A DNA stretch of 64,000 nucleotides from Brachionus manjavacas (taxonomy: Eukaryota; Rotifera; Eurotatoria; Ploima; Brachionidae), in NCBI GenBank assembly GCA_019054805.1, contig JAHQIY010000012.1, positions 806,001 through 870,000 on the forward strand. Reading direction: 5' to 3'. Within the stretch, counting starts at the first letter, position 1, and each line of letters opens with the position of its first letter. This document shows, piece after piece, positions 22,034 through 32,294 of this stretch. Both the position numbers and the translations under genes were made by a program. The notes under the pieces are model-generated. The model did not search any database and had not been told where the DNA came from. It was given only the letters and a program-made list of their open reading frames with translations.

Positions 22034-23034
22034 ATGACATCGTTCTCAATTGACAACATTTTGTCGCCTAGCTTTTCGTCCAAGCGAAAGCTTAGCGAAA
22101 TAGAGAACAGCCCTGTGTACTTGTCGCCCTACCAGAACCCACTGTTTGTCTACCTGCAAATGATGAAGTCAACGCCGAGTCCCAACTCCTCGGGCTACTC
22201 TAGCTTCACTGACACGTCCATCGAAGAGGAGAACCGCAAGCCCAAGCGCGAAAAAAAGGAATGGGCCTGTCCCACTTGCCAAAAGGTGTTCGACCGGCCG
22301 TCTCTCCTGCAGCGCCACATCAGAGTGCACACGGGCGAGAAGCCGCACGTGTGCGACACATGCGGCAAGGCCTTCTCCACCTCCTCTTCTCTGAACACCC
22401 ATGCGAGGATCCATAGCGGCGAAAAGCCGCACGAGTGCAACGTGTGCGGCAAGAGGTTCACCGCCAGCTCCAATTTGTACTATCACAAGCTGACGCACAC
22501 GTCCAATAAGCCTCACAAGTGCACCCAATGCACCAAGTCGTTCTCGACCCCCGGCGACCTCAGGGCCCATCTGCACACTCACAATGGCACGTGGCCTTTC
22601 AAATGCGACATCTGCCACAAAGGATTCACCAAGCAGACCAACCTCAGAAATCATATGATCACTCATACAGGTAATTTGAAAAGAGAGCTTTTTTTTGGTG
22701 CGGAATTGGAAATTATTTTTGATGTTAAAAAAGGCGCCAAGCCGTTCACTTGTGTGAAGTGTGACAAATCTTTTTCGATGGCTTGTAATTTGAAATCTCA
22801 TTTGAAGACACATCATGCTGCCGATGACGCTGGTGAGTAAATATTTGGAGATAAGATTTTTGTTTTTTTTGTTTTTTATTTTGTTTGTGAGAGGATTAAG
22901 ATAAGTTGGACAAACAGTAAGGTGTTGATTTATGTGTAAGAAATTAATTTTTTTTCTCTCTCTCTTTTAAAGGCGATGCGGACGAGAGCAAAGAGAACAA
23001 TCAAAGTTTTTGTGTCGATGATGATGATAATTAA
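22034..23034 (+). CDS. Six-finger C2H2 zinc-finger transcription factor
   Basis: Three exons, 22034-22670, 22734-22832 and 22973-23034, giving 265 residues. Residues 4-10 (FSIDNIL) fit the eh1 Groucho-binding repressor motif. Residues 11-76 are Ser-rich and end in a basic stretch (KPKREKKE). Six C2H2 fingers follow, starting at Cys 79, 107, 135, 163, 191 and 219, with TGEKP-type linkers. The tail is acidic (CVDDDDN). Splicing exon 1 to 2 gives HTG-AKPF, restoring a standard linker. It should bind DNA in the nucleus and probably repress transcription. eh1 plus six fingers recalls the FEZF family, but the fingers align with an offset, so orthology is not claimed. Exon 1 is far GC-richer than the surroundings. 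Confidence 0.92.
22671..22733 (+). other. 63-nt in-frame intron
   Basis: GTAATTTG donor and AAAAAAG acceptor. Length is a multiple of three with no stop, so retention would add 21 residues (starting NLKRELFFG) between fingers 5 and 6. It is called an intron because removal gives a normal finger linker and its composition drops to the local AT level. Confidence 0.8.
22833..22972 (+). other. 140-nt intron
   Basis: GTGAGTAA donor, then a CT-rich tract and TTTTAAAG acceptor. Splicing replaces an early stop (22838-22840) with the tail GDADESKENNQSF. Confidence 0.85.
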
Positions 23035-23185
23035 GAAAACAAATGAGCAACAATCAATTTTGTGATTATGACAATTTTTTTTGTTTTTTTTGTTTTAGAT
23101 TTTTTTAGATTTTATCCGGTGTTTTAATTGATTTTTATCATTTCTTTTTATTTTCTTTTGAATTCTTTAATTTTTATTGTACATA

Positions 23186-23191
23186 AATAAA
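23186..23191 (+). terminator. Poly(A) signal of the zinc-finger gene
   Basis: AATAAA 152 bp after the stop. Confidence 0.6.
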
Positions 23192-23213
23192 CATTTAAAT
23201 AACCACTCGTTGA

Positions 23214-23905
23214 TTCATTTATTTAAAAAACACCTCTTGGGTGATGAAGAATAATGAATGTAAATTTTTAAAAAAAAGTTTAAGTTACTGTAATGAATAA
23301 GCTTGATTTCTTTGTAACTTGCTTGTATACTAAGGCGGTAGGGAAGTTAACCCTATGCGCTTAAAGAAGAGCCTTTGGTGTAGATGATACTTTTCAATCG
23401 CAAACTTCTCATTTTCAACTTTTTTCTACTTCGAATTCCGCCAGGAGGGTTCGAAGTTACTGATCAGCCACTGATCGAACCATTACACCACCAGCTCGAC
23501 GACCCTATGCTCCACAAGGAGTGAATAAGGAAAAAAAAAGAATAAGCTTGCATTATTTAAAAGAGATAAGTTTAAAAGAACATGCTTTGGATTTAAATAT
23601 TTTAAATAAAATAATTACGTGATCATCAGCACCAGAAATCACGATCAACCTAAAACTAAAATTTTTAATGTTTTTCTATAAATAAAATTTTGTAAAATTT
23701 TGAAAACTTTTTTATTATCAATTGTAATTAAATTCAAATCTAAATATAGCAAGGGGAATATAAATAATTTTAAAAAAAAATTTATTGCCTCATAGGCTGT
23801 AAACAAAAATATAAAAATTAAAAGAGCTAATTTGTTAAAAAAATAAAAATAAATTTATTTTTACTTTCATCACCCAAGTGGTGTTTTTTTTTTAAATGAA
23901 TAATT
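23214..23905. repeat. Inverted repeat pair flanking a SINE-like unit
   Basis: AAAAAACACCTCTTGGGTGA (23227-23246) is mirrored at about 23874-23892 by TCACCCAAGTGGTGTTTTTT; one mismatch. It may be the ends of a 690-bp element. A weaker copy of the word is near 37520. Confidence 0.5.
23335..23545. mobile_element. tRNA-derived SINE-like unit
   Basis: The minus strand at 23500-23440 reads like a decayed tRNA: TGGTGTAATGG fits an A box and CTTCGAACCC a B box/T-loop. Next to it on the plus strand is CTCCACAAGGAG (perfect hairpin, 23506-23517) with GTGAATAAGG and an A-rich tail to 23545. That tail also occurs at 11738-11785. The head and tail point in opposite directions, so two abutting fragments are possible. 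Confidence 0.45.
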
Positions 23906-24000
23906 ATAATTTCCCAATTTTTTAAGGTATTGGTTTCAATCTCAAAATTTTTTTTTGTTTGCCGAACATTTAATAACATTATGTAAGTATTCTTTCTAAT

Positions 24001-24400
24001 TACCGTATTCCCTCTTTCGATAAAGCTGCATCACAAACTAAGACACGCTTTTGGACCAAGCACCAAAGCAAATCTCGCCCATGCCTTAGACTTGAGTCTA
24101 AGACAATAAATCAAAGGAATTTGTTTTACTATGCATTTGGTGCAGCACCGAGAATTAAAAAAATAATAAACTAGAAAAATTAAATTTTTATAATTTCGAT
24201 TTTTTGTCTTTAACTCAAGTCTTGATGACGCATTAAATTAAGAATTAAGAGATTGATGCGACCCTAAACCCGTGCTGATACTATGAGACCATGCGTTCTT
24301 AATCAAAAATGTTTTAGCATGGGCGAGATTTACTTTGGTGCTTGGTCCAAAAGCGTGTCTTAATTTGTGGTGCAGCATAATTGAACGAGGGAAAATGGTA
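24001..24400. mobile_element. 400-bp foldback element with ~80-bp terminal inverted repeats
   Basis: Begins TACCGTATTCCCTC and ends in the complement of TACCATTTTCCCTC. The arms share GACACGCTTTTGGACCAAGC, GCACCAAAG.AAATCTCGCC and CATGC. No coding capacity. Terminal TA at both ends would fit a TA-targeting superfamily. A decayed single arm lies at 47097-47300. Confidence 0.75.
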
Positions 24401-24544
24401 AATCTTATCAGTTTGATTTAGCTAGGAGCTCAAGTATTTGTTTATTTTTTGTATCTGCTAGGTTTGAGTTTAAGCAGTATCTAAGTGATTCAACTGCTTC
24501 ATCTTTTTTTATCTTTGTAGAATTATTTTACTTTTACTTCACAG
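24401..24544. other. AT-rich spacer leading to a splice-acceptor-like site
   Basis: A pyrimidine-rich run ending CTTTTACTTCACAG precedes 24545. Confidence 0.35.
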
Positions 24545-24634
24545 AGTTTGCCCAGTTATTCAGTGTCTCCAATTTCATGCCACTCACCAACTGAAAACAA
24601 TCCACCATCAATTCTTGAAAAATTGTTCCATTAA
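24545..24634 (+). other. Candidate orphan terminal exon
   Basis: After a good acceptor the frame reads SLPSYSVSPISCHSP then TENNPPSILEKLFH and TAA. Composition is protein-like and less AT-rich than the flanks. The following 270 bp loosely resemble the zinc-finger gene's 3' region. It may be a terminal exon of a lost paralogue. I cannot attach it to an upstream exon. Confidence 0.3.
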
Positions 24635-25309
24635 AAAAAATTCATAAACCAGCAATAATTTAAATTCAAAATATAAAACTAAATTTACAAATCTCAAAAA
24701 TATGAGAGTATTGGGGTTGTGAAGTTCTTTTCAATTCAGAAAAACTTGAATAACTTTTTTACTAAAAACTAAACATAAAAAAAATATTATGCTATTCAAA
24801 TTAGTTCCCTTTTGTTTATTTTTTTCTTGAACTTTCTTTATTTGATTCTTATTTTTATTGTAGATTAAAAAATATTTAAATAATCAGTCTGTAACTTATT
24901 TGGTGAAATTAAAAAAATAAAAAATTTAAATGCTTAAGTGATGTAAAAATCTACCTGGAAGATCGGTCTCGTAGCTGAATACAAATTACTTCTATTACGA
25001 ACTTTACGAACTGCCCGCTAAAGCTATCTTACTAAAAAAATATTTGAAAAAGCCATTTACAATTGTATTCTTTATATTATGATTAGTGTAATAAAAAGAA
25101 ATGAAACAATTTTACCAATTAAAAATAATTTTTATTTATTTCAAAGATTGATAATGAAAAATAAGTCAATAGCAAACTAAACTTTTTTTATAGTTACATT
25201 ATCATTAAAGTGGCAATTGGAGTTATAATTTTTATAAAAGTTAAAGAGAACTATTGTAAAAACTAATAAAAAAATTATATACTTTTATTTTTAGATAAGA
25301 AATAGAAAA
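24635..25309. other. AT-rich spacer, no gene seen
   Basis: No supported gene or element. Confidence 0.45.
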
Positions 25310-25530
25310 TTCAAGATCTGATGATCTGGAGACTAGCAGTGATTGAGATTGATGATAGTGAAAGCGTTATCAAAGAAGATGATGTAAATTTGAAAAAAGT
25401 TCTTTTTTGTATATTGAAAAAGCAGAATAAAAAATTCAAGAAAAAAATTAAATTAATATTAAGCACATTAAGCACTGGGAGTGCTTTCTGCTCTATTCAG
25501 TTGGAATTTTTTAAAATTCCCTTTTGCTGA
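25310..25530 (+). repeat. Upstream block V of peptide gene 4
   Basis: Matches 31605-31815 upstream of gene 6, including GATCTGGAGACTAGCAGTGA and AAGCGTTATCAAAGAAGATG. It shows genes 4 and 6 share a duplication history distinct from the U-block group (3, 5, 8). An open stretch here (25321-25530) is broken in the other copy and not credited. Confidence 0.75.
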
Positions 25531-25791
25531 TGAATTTATAAAAACCTTTAACTGTGAAAAATTGGAAAAAAAATTTGTGATAACTTTTAAAATTTAAAGA
25601 AAAAAAGAAAATTAATTAAGGTAAAAGAATTAAAGTTTGCTGATTAATTTTTGGTAAAACATTAAAAGTCAATTTATTTGAATAGACAATTTTTTTAATT
25701 GCTGATCCATCAAACCAAAAAGGAAGTGTAAAATCTAAATTTAAAAATCTGACTTTGCTAAATCAAAATTATTTTAAAGAAGCCATTTAAA

Positions 25792-25836
25792 CCAGGTTAC
25801 CCTAATAATCTAAATATAAAAAAAGGACTTTATAAA
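25792..25836 (+). promoter_or_regulatory. Peptide-gene promoter, copy 4 (distal)
   Basis: CCAGGTTACCC and TTTATAAA as in the other copies, but the ATG is 110 bp beyond the TATA box. In between lies DNA of the copy-1/2 type with a second TTTATAAA at about 25885, so two start points are possible. Confidence 0.6.
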
Positions 25837-25945
25837 TTCAAAAATTTTTTAAATAATTTATTATATTCATTATTTAACAAAAATTTATAAATATTAGATT
25901 ATTTTGAAATTAAATTATTCAATTTATTAATTAAAACTAAAAAAA

Positions 25946-26230
25946 ATGTATTCAAAACAATTCCTCTTTACCATTATTTGCTTAGCCACCATTTTCTCAG
26001 TTGTGAATTCAGCTCCATCTTCGTCTAAACTTCAGTCAAGTGGTGATGCCAATCTAAAAAGTGGTCATTTTGGTGGTATTGGATTTGGAGCTTATGATTA
26101 CGGAATTGGAACTTATGGTGCTGGATACGGCTATGCACCTAGTTATGGCTATGGCTACGGACATGGATATGGTTATGGCGGATATCCAGTCTATGATTAT
26201 GGTTACGGTGGTTATTACAAGAAGAAATAA
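25946..26230 (+). CDS. Secreted Gly/Tyr-rich peptide, copy 4
   Basis: Intact 94-residue gene. Variant set FTII, NSAP, KSGH, GHG; protein identical to copy 8. Its 5' region is hybrid: the distal promoter is of the CCAGGTTACCC class, while the 70 bp before the ATG match copies 1 and 2. Only about 160 bp of the D block follow, including AATAAA at 26349-26354. Confidence 0.92.
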   Translation: MYSKQFLFTIICLATIFSVVNSAPSSSKLQSSGDANLKSGHFGGIGFGAYDYGIGTYGAGYGYAPSYGYGYGHGYGYGGYPVYDYGYGGYYKKK

Positions 26231-26636
26231 TTTTTTTTCGGATCAAATTTTTTTTTACTTAATATTGTGATTCTGAGTAGTTTTCTTTTTTCTTAAATAT
26301 ATTTTTTTAAGAATTTTTTTATGCAGAATTTGTTATTTTATTACTGTCAATAAAAAAGAATTAAAAATAAGATTCTTAATTTTAATTTTTATTTTAATAT
26401 TAATTTGTAATTTTTTAAAAAAAATTTTTATCATTTCTATCAGAAGAAAAATAAATTTAGGATAATCTAAAAATAAATTAAGAGATATAAATCAAGAAAG
26501 GACCAAGTGTGAAAAAAATACTTATAGGTAATTTTTGAAGAATGCTGCTTTCAGCATTTCTGGAACATGTAATCAAAATTTATAAATTCAAAAAAGGTGT
26601 TGCAATTATAATTACTTTATTTAATGATTATCTATT

Positions 26637-27554
26637 AAAAAAACATCTTTTTGTTAGAAATTTTTTCTTGTCACTCAAGACAAAACTAGATTTATTGTTT
26701 TTTTTTTTTCGAAGTAACACATTTGAATATGATTTAGCACATAATAACTTAGCTGATCAAAGAATGGTCTTAAATTTCAGATGCACACACACGACCTCAT
26801 TTGTGCATCGACTACTGGAGACCTTTTATTTAGTACCGATTGATTTTGAAATGCAAATACAATCTGGCACATTTTTAACAAAGTTTACACTTATTCATTT
26901 CTTTTTAACCTATTTCACCAAATCATAAAAATCTTGCATCACCGTGGAGACTTTGAAATAAAATATTTATCTTTTTTCTCAAATTATTCGCACGATTTTC
27001 ACAGTTGTACATTAAGCATTATTTGATTTTATGATGTGTCATTTTTCTATAATCTGGGCAAGGGAGAATTTATTCATTTTAAAAAAATAAGATATTGATA
27101 CTTATCTACAATTAAGAAAAAAATCAGTTGCTTTTAAAGTTTATTTAAAAATGAAATATTGAATAATGTTCAATTTTCAATTTTTTTTTTCTCAATAAAA
27201 CTAATTGAGATTTACTTAGCATTCCAATTTACAGAAGTATTTGTAGATGAAATTTTAATTTGTAAAATAATGCATAAATGCTATGCAAGATTTGCTGGAA
27301 ATTAAATTTATTGTAAAAAAAAAAACAAAATGAAAAATTTGCAAATAAAAGTGAAATTTTTTATAAAATAATTCAAATAGAAATAAATTAAAATAGTAAA
27401 TAATTGTTTTTTTTTAAGATATAAGATTCGGTTCTAGTGTAGTCAATGTTTCAAGATTTAATCTAAAAATATTTCATCTAAATTAATGAAGTAATATAAG
27501 TTAAATCAAAAATACTAAAAATAAACTAAAAATTTATTTTAAACTACATCTAAA
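26637..27554 (+). repeat. Upstream block U of peptide gene 5
   Basis: Near-identical to 16497-17411 with scattered substitutions and small length changes in A/T runs. Confidence 0.85.
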
Positions 27555-27600
27555 CCAGGTTACCCTATTTATCTAAAGATAAAGAAATGTACTTTATAAA
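27555..27600 (+). promoter_or_regulatory. Peptide-gene promoter, copy 5
   Basis: CCAGGTTACCC (27555-27565), TTATCTAAAGATAA, TTTATAAA (27593-27600). Same spacing as copy 3. Confidence 0.65.
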
Positions 27601-27666
27601 AACAAAAATTTGTTCTTGAAATACTCATCATTCATTGATTTCAATTTATTAATTAAAACTAAAAAA

Positions 27667-27951
27667 ATGTATTCAAAACAATTCCTCTTTACCATTATTT
27701 GCTTAGCCACCATTTTCTCAGTTGTGCATTTAGCTCCATCTTCGTCTAAACTTCAGTCAAGTGGTGATGCCAATCTAAAAAGTGGTCTTTTTGGTGGTAT
27801 TGGATTTGGAGCTTATGATTACGGTATTGGAACTTATGGTGCTGGATACGGCTATGCACCTAGTTATGGCTATGGTTACGGACAAGGATATGGTTATGGC
27901 GGATATCCAGTCTATGATTATGGTTACGGTGGTTATTACAAGAAGAAATAA
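27667..27951 (+). CDS. Secreted Gly/Tyr-rich peptide, copy 5
   Basis: Intact 94-residue gene. The ATG at 27667 is chosen because all copies start there; an upstream in-frame ATG (27610) lies close to the TATA box and is not conserved. Variant set FTII, HLAP, KSGL, GQG. The linked HLAP and KSGL changes (His-Leu for Asn-Ser at the signal end, Leu for His after KSG) are shared only with copy 6. AATAAA at 28066-28071. Confidence 0.92.
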   Translation: MYSKQFLFTIICLATIFSVVHLAPSSSKLQSSGDANLKSGLFGGIGFGAYDYGIGTYGAGYGYAPSYGYGYGQGYGYGGYPVYDYGYGGYYKKK

Positions 27952-27954
27952 TTA

Positions 27955-28895
27955 ATTTTCTAATCAAATTTTTTTTACTTAATATTGTGATTCTGAGTAG
28001 TTTTCTTTTCTAAAAATGCTTTTTTAAGAATTTTTTTATGCAGAATTTGTTATTTTATTACTGTTAATAAAAAAGAATTAAAAATAAGATTCTTAATTTT
28101 TTCAGATAAATGGAATAATTTATTTCAAGTGATTTAAAATTAAAATTTGCTTCATACTTCACCCAAATCCATCAAAGCAAAATAAAAGTTTCTCAATAAT
28201 TTCAAGTATTCTGCAAGAGTCTGTCAAATTCGCTTCATTCAAAAGATTTATCTCATTGTAAAATATCCGAATTCTTTTACTATTTCAAATAGATTATCTC
28301 TTCTCACTTGAGAATTTTTCATCACGCCCGGTCTTGTTTAGTTGTTACCTTTTTCAATAGGTCTTTATCCTCAATCAAATCAGATTACTTTTCCTAGTTG
28401 CAATAAATAAGATGCATCAAGAGATTTCCGGCTCTATTATCAATTCAAAACAAATCGCTACTAATCACATGATTTGTTTTTATTTTTTAAATCTATTTTC
28501 TTTACATTGTTTCTCAAGAGAGAGAGAGAGAGATAAAGAGAGAGGGAGATTAGAAGGCAAATCAAATTGTTTCTGTTATGCTTGATAGGTGATATACTTA
28601 TTGGAAATGGCTCAAGGGGTTTACGATTATTTTGGATACAAGTCAACAAGGTCCTAATTTTATACTTCAAATTAGCTTTTTGTTATTTTGGTGTATAATT
28701 TTGCACAAATTTTGATCTAATTAGTCTCAAACTGGTTTTTATTTTTATTCAAGAATTGTGAAAATTGATTAACAATAGTTCTATCAATGATTTTGTTTAT
28801 CTTTTTATTTTTGTATTGTTTTCAACAGAGACATCCTGTTGATTTTAGGTGAAAATTGGTCACAGTTTATATGTCAAAAAAAATGTTCTTTTTTT
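27955..28895 (+). repeat. Downstream block D of peptide gene 5
   Basis: Near-identical to the D block of gene 3, with the AG microsatellite near 28516-28550. Confidence 0.85.
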
Positions 28896-29449
28896 TAGAT
28901 TTTTTTCAAAAAATATTCATCACTAAACTAAAGAAATATCATTTTTGCATTTACATTTAAAATTTTTTTACCTATAATTAATTTTTAATATTCAAAATTA
29001 AAAAATATCATTTAAATTTAAAATTAAATTTATTTTAATCAATTTAAATTTTTTTGATTTTTAAATTTCACAAGACTATTTAGCTGATCTGATAAAATCA
29101 AATTTATAAAAATTTAACATTTTATCTAATGACGCTTAAATCATTTAACTGAAATAAAATTAAAATTTTATCTCGACTTAATTAGTTTTTTTTTTCATTT
29201 TCAATGTTTAGATTATTATTAATATTTTGTTTATTTATCTTATTTTGATTTTGATTTTATTTTTACCTCCGCTCCAGGAGTAATAGTAATTAATGATGTT
29301 ATGATTCTTTAATTTAGGTTTAAATACAGATCTTCACATTGCTTGCTGTCATGTGGTTGTTAAGAGCAGCCTTAAATCTGTTCACCAAGTAAAATTAAAT
29401 TTGTTGAGAAAACTATGCTTTTTATTTAATGTTTTTTTAGCTTCAAATT
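28896..29449. other. AT-rich spacer with a LINE-type 3' end
   Basis: At 29262-29310 a TTTTGATTTTGATTTT run, a CTCCAGGAG hairpin and a TAATAGTAATTAATGATG-like tail resemble the 3' end of the Jockey-like LINE at 44000-44095. Otherwise no gene. Confidence 0.4.
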
Positions 29450-29850
29450 CAGCTAGCTGTTTGCCGTCAAAATAGAATGGACTTTTTTGTTTTTATAGCC
29501 ATAGTGCATCATAACGCATTTATTGATGTAAAGCTTCAAAAGCCAATCTTGTGTCCAATTTAAAAACTCTATCTAAATCTTCCTGTACACTTTTGACGAT
29601 TTCTAGTGAGTTCATTTTGGAAATAATTTTGGTATCAGCAGCTTAAAGACACTTAAAACAAATAAGCAAGCAATCATTTATATATATTACAAAGAGAAGT
29701 GTACCAACGACTGAGCCCTGAGGCATCCCACTAAAGATTTCAAACCAGCTTTAGATAATTTTAACTCTTTATCTTCTGTTGTTGAAAAGAAGCTTTAATC
29801 TATTTTAAAGGTCATTAATTCGATAAGCGTGGAGTTTGGCTTTTAATCTT
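29450..29850 (-). mobile_element. CR1-like LINE fragment, RT palm
   Basis: The minus strand gives FTKAFHCYFKD and then, after decay, SGMPQGSVVGTLLFVIYIND, the GVPQGS block of non-LTR reverse transcriptases. Further on it reads SKMNSLEIVKSVQEDLDRVF. The catalytic YADD is lost and stops interrupt the frame. Confidence 0.7.
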
Positions 29851-29984
29851 TAAAGTAACAGTGAAATGCTTTAGTAAAGTTTAATAGTGTAGTATAGTGA
29901 CATTATCAGACTATATATATAACTTGTTAATAGGATATTTATTTTTAATTTCTAAACTTATTTTAAATAGAGCGTTTAACTACA

Positions 29985-30470
29985 GTGGTGTTCTAGATTT
30001 AGCAATTTACGATAAATGACGTAAAAAATAGTAAATTTACCGAATTTTAAGTAAAATATTGTTAATTTACTTAGTTTTACGTTAAATTTGGTAAATTTTG
30101 AACATTTTACGTAAATTTATGTAAAATGTAATCAATTTATTGGCATAAAATGGCAAAATGTCAAAATTACATTAAACATTTAAAAAAGGTTAAAATTGAA
30201 AATATAAAATAAAATTATAATTAATTTAAATTAAAATCTAGATAATAATTAAATTAATAGAAAATCAAGGAGGTTGGTCAAAAAATTAAAAAGCATTAAA
30301 ACTGTTTAAAATATTTTTTTTTAAAGTAAAAATTTGTAAGTAAAATATTTTTTTTCAATTTAATTGTAAATTTTAATTTACCATTTTTTACTATTAAATT
30401 GATTACATTTACCAAAATTTACGTAAATTAGCGGAAATTTTTTTTACATAATTTTGAAAATAAATTTTAA
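29985..30470. repeat. TTTACGTAA word-repeat element
   Basis: The words TTTACG, ACGTAAA and GTAAATTT recur on both strands, with a GC-richer edge ACAGTGGTGTTCTAG at 29982. A related block at 60340-60540 ends CAGCACTGTAAG, whose complement matches this edge (CAGTG.TG.T). Another block is at 63905-63985. Confidence 0.55.
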
Positions 30471-30486
30471 AACGTAGTGAATATTT

Positions 30487-31478
30487 TTCACCAGAAAGGA
30501 AACAAGGATCTGGTCAAACACCGAAAAAAATAACTAAAAACAACTCAAGCTAAAAAAGGCTTTTGATCACAATGAAAACATCAGTCAGCGTCAAGCAGCC
30601 AAAAAGTTTGATATAAGCCAGCAAATGGTCTCAAAATTGTTGAAGAAGCTTCAAATAACACGTAGAAAAAAGATGAAAATCTCTGGCCGAACCGAAACGC
30701 AAAAAAAAGTAGATTGAGTTAAATGTAGAAATTTGTATTTAAAAAATCCAAATATTTCCTGGATTTTAGACGATGAATTCTATTTCACTCTCAGTCATGG
30801 TAAAATCAATGGAAATGATATATTTTACTCAAGTAACATTGCTGCATCACCAGCATGTACAAAATATACCCAGAAATTTGAGTAGAAATTACTTGTTTGG
30901 TTGGTCATTTATGAGAGGGATATTTCGGCGCCAATCATACGAAAAAGTGGAGTTAAAGTCAACCAAACTGTCTTTTTATACTTAAGAAAGCGTGGAGTCA
31001 TTCCGTATATTAAAACGCATCATTCAGACGGAAACTATAAGCTCTTGCCCGACTTGGCCAGCTCTCATCATGCCAATACAGTGGTCAACTATTTGATTGA
31101 CCAGAATATCAAATTTTTGCAAAAATGCGAAAACCCTGCAAATGTGTCAGAAGTACGACCAATCGAAGATATTTGGTCCATTTAGAAGGGGAAAGTGAAT
31201 GAGAATGGCTGTAAAACAAAAAACTTAGATAAACTAAGGAATAAAATACGACTTTGTACAAGAAATATGGACCAAAATCTCGTACAGGACCTTTTGGCCT
31301 CTACATCCAAATGACTCAATAATATTGCAAGAAATGAACTTATTGAAAAAGATAAAAAGATAAATAAAAACTAGAATAAAATTGCTATATTCTCTCGAAA
31401 TTTCGTTTTATTTTGATAAATATTAAAGGAGTTTTGACCTTTTAAAGTTCGTCTCAATTTTTTGCTGTCACCCGTTTA
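30487..31478 (+). pseudogene. Tc1-like transposase relic
   Basis: Decayed Tc1/mariner-superfamily transposase. In order: an HTH-like region (QAAKKFDISQQMVSKLLKKL), first catalytic Asp block ILDDEFYFTLSH (30764-30799), LLVWLVIYERDISAPIIR, second block THHSDGNYKLLPDLASSH, third block NPANVSEVRPIEDIW, and a tail ending ASTSK..NNIARNELIEK. At least one frameshift in an A run and several stops make it inactive. The right edge (CAATTTTTTGCTGTCACCCG) looks like a terminal repeat, but no matching left end was found, so the 5' part is lost. Confidence 0.8.
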
Positions 31479-31604
31479 TGCCTAAATAAAACTTTGGTCG
31501 TTTAAATAATATAAGTTGGTTAAGTTAAATTAAAAAATTAATACTAAAAATAAAAAATACTTTTATTTTTAGATAAGAATAAAATTAAGAGAAAAATGAA
31601 AAAT

Positions 31605-31815
31605 TCAAGATTTGATGATCTGGAGACTAGCAGTGATTGAGATAGATGATAGTAAAAGCGTTATCAAAGAAGATGATGTATATTTAAAAAAAGCTCTTTT
31701 TGTATATTGAAAAAGCAGAATAAAAAATTCAAGAAAAAAATTAAATTAATATTAAGCACATTAAGCACTGCGAGTGCTTTCTGTTCTATTCAGTTGGAGT
31801 TTTCTAAAATTCCCT
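31605..31815 (+). repeat. Upstream block V of peptide gene 6
   Basis: Match to 25315-25520. Relative to gene 4, the following DNA carries about 190 extra bp (about 31910-32095) and lacks about 110 bp. Confidence 0.75.
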
Positions 31816-32159
31816 TCTGCTGGCTAATTTATATTAGATTTTTGGTAAAATATTAAAGGTCAATTTATTTGAATAGACAATTTTTTTAATTGCTGATCCA
31901 TCAACTCAAAAAGAAAAATTATTTATTTGACAGGTAAGTTTATGTTCTGTCATTGCTGTGTTTTAAAAGGACCTGTAATTCATTTCTTTTTACCGAAGTT
32001 CCTAAAAAGATTTGCACTTTTAATCGAAATTTCGCAAAAATAATAAAATAAACCAATTTTTTTATCCTTGAGTATTTTTTTAATATTAAGAAAATGTAAA
32101 ATCTAAATTTAAAAATCTGACTTTGCTAAATCAAAATTATTTTAAAGAAGCCATTTAAA

Positions 32160-32204
32160 CCAGGTTACCCTAATAATCTAAATATAAAAAAAGAACTTTA
32201 TAAA
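32160..32204 (+). promoter_or_regulatory. Peptide-gene promoter, copy 6
   Basis: CCAGGTTACCC (32160-32170) and TTTATAAA (32197-32204), 91 bp before the ATG. Distal part like copy 4, proximal part like copies 3 and 5. Confidence 0.65.
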
Positions 32205-32294
32205 TTCAAAAATATTTTTATAATTTATTATATTCATCATTCTTGAAATATTCATCTTTCATTGATTTCAATTTATTAATTAAAACTAAAAAAA

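Noticed and set aside
22169-22816. 215-residue minus-strand frame
   Set aside because: Shadow of the GC-rich zinc-finger exon; the plus strand has the C2H2 signature and splice sites.
23440-23502. Functional tRNA gene on the minus strand
   Set aside because: A- and B-box-like words are present but acceptor and anticodon stems do not close. Treated as a SINE-type relic.
16525-26928. Open frame in U blocks (16525-16785 and 26542-26928)
   Set aside because: Contains a run of Phe from T(12), the copies start at different ATGs, no family match, and the third copy (36783) loses the start.
30850-31185. Live Tc1 transposase gene
   Set aside because: The DDE blocks are recognisable but spread over two frames with internal stops and no left terminal repeat.
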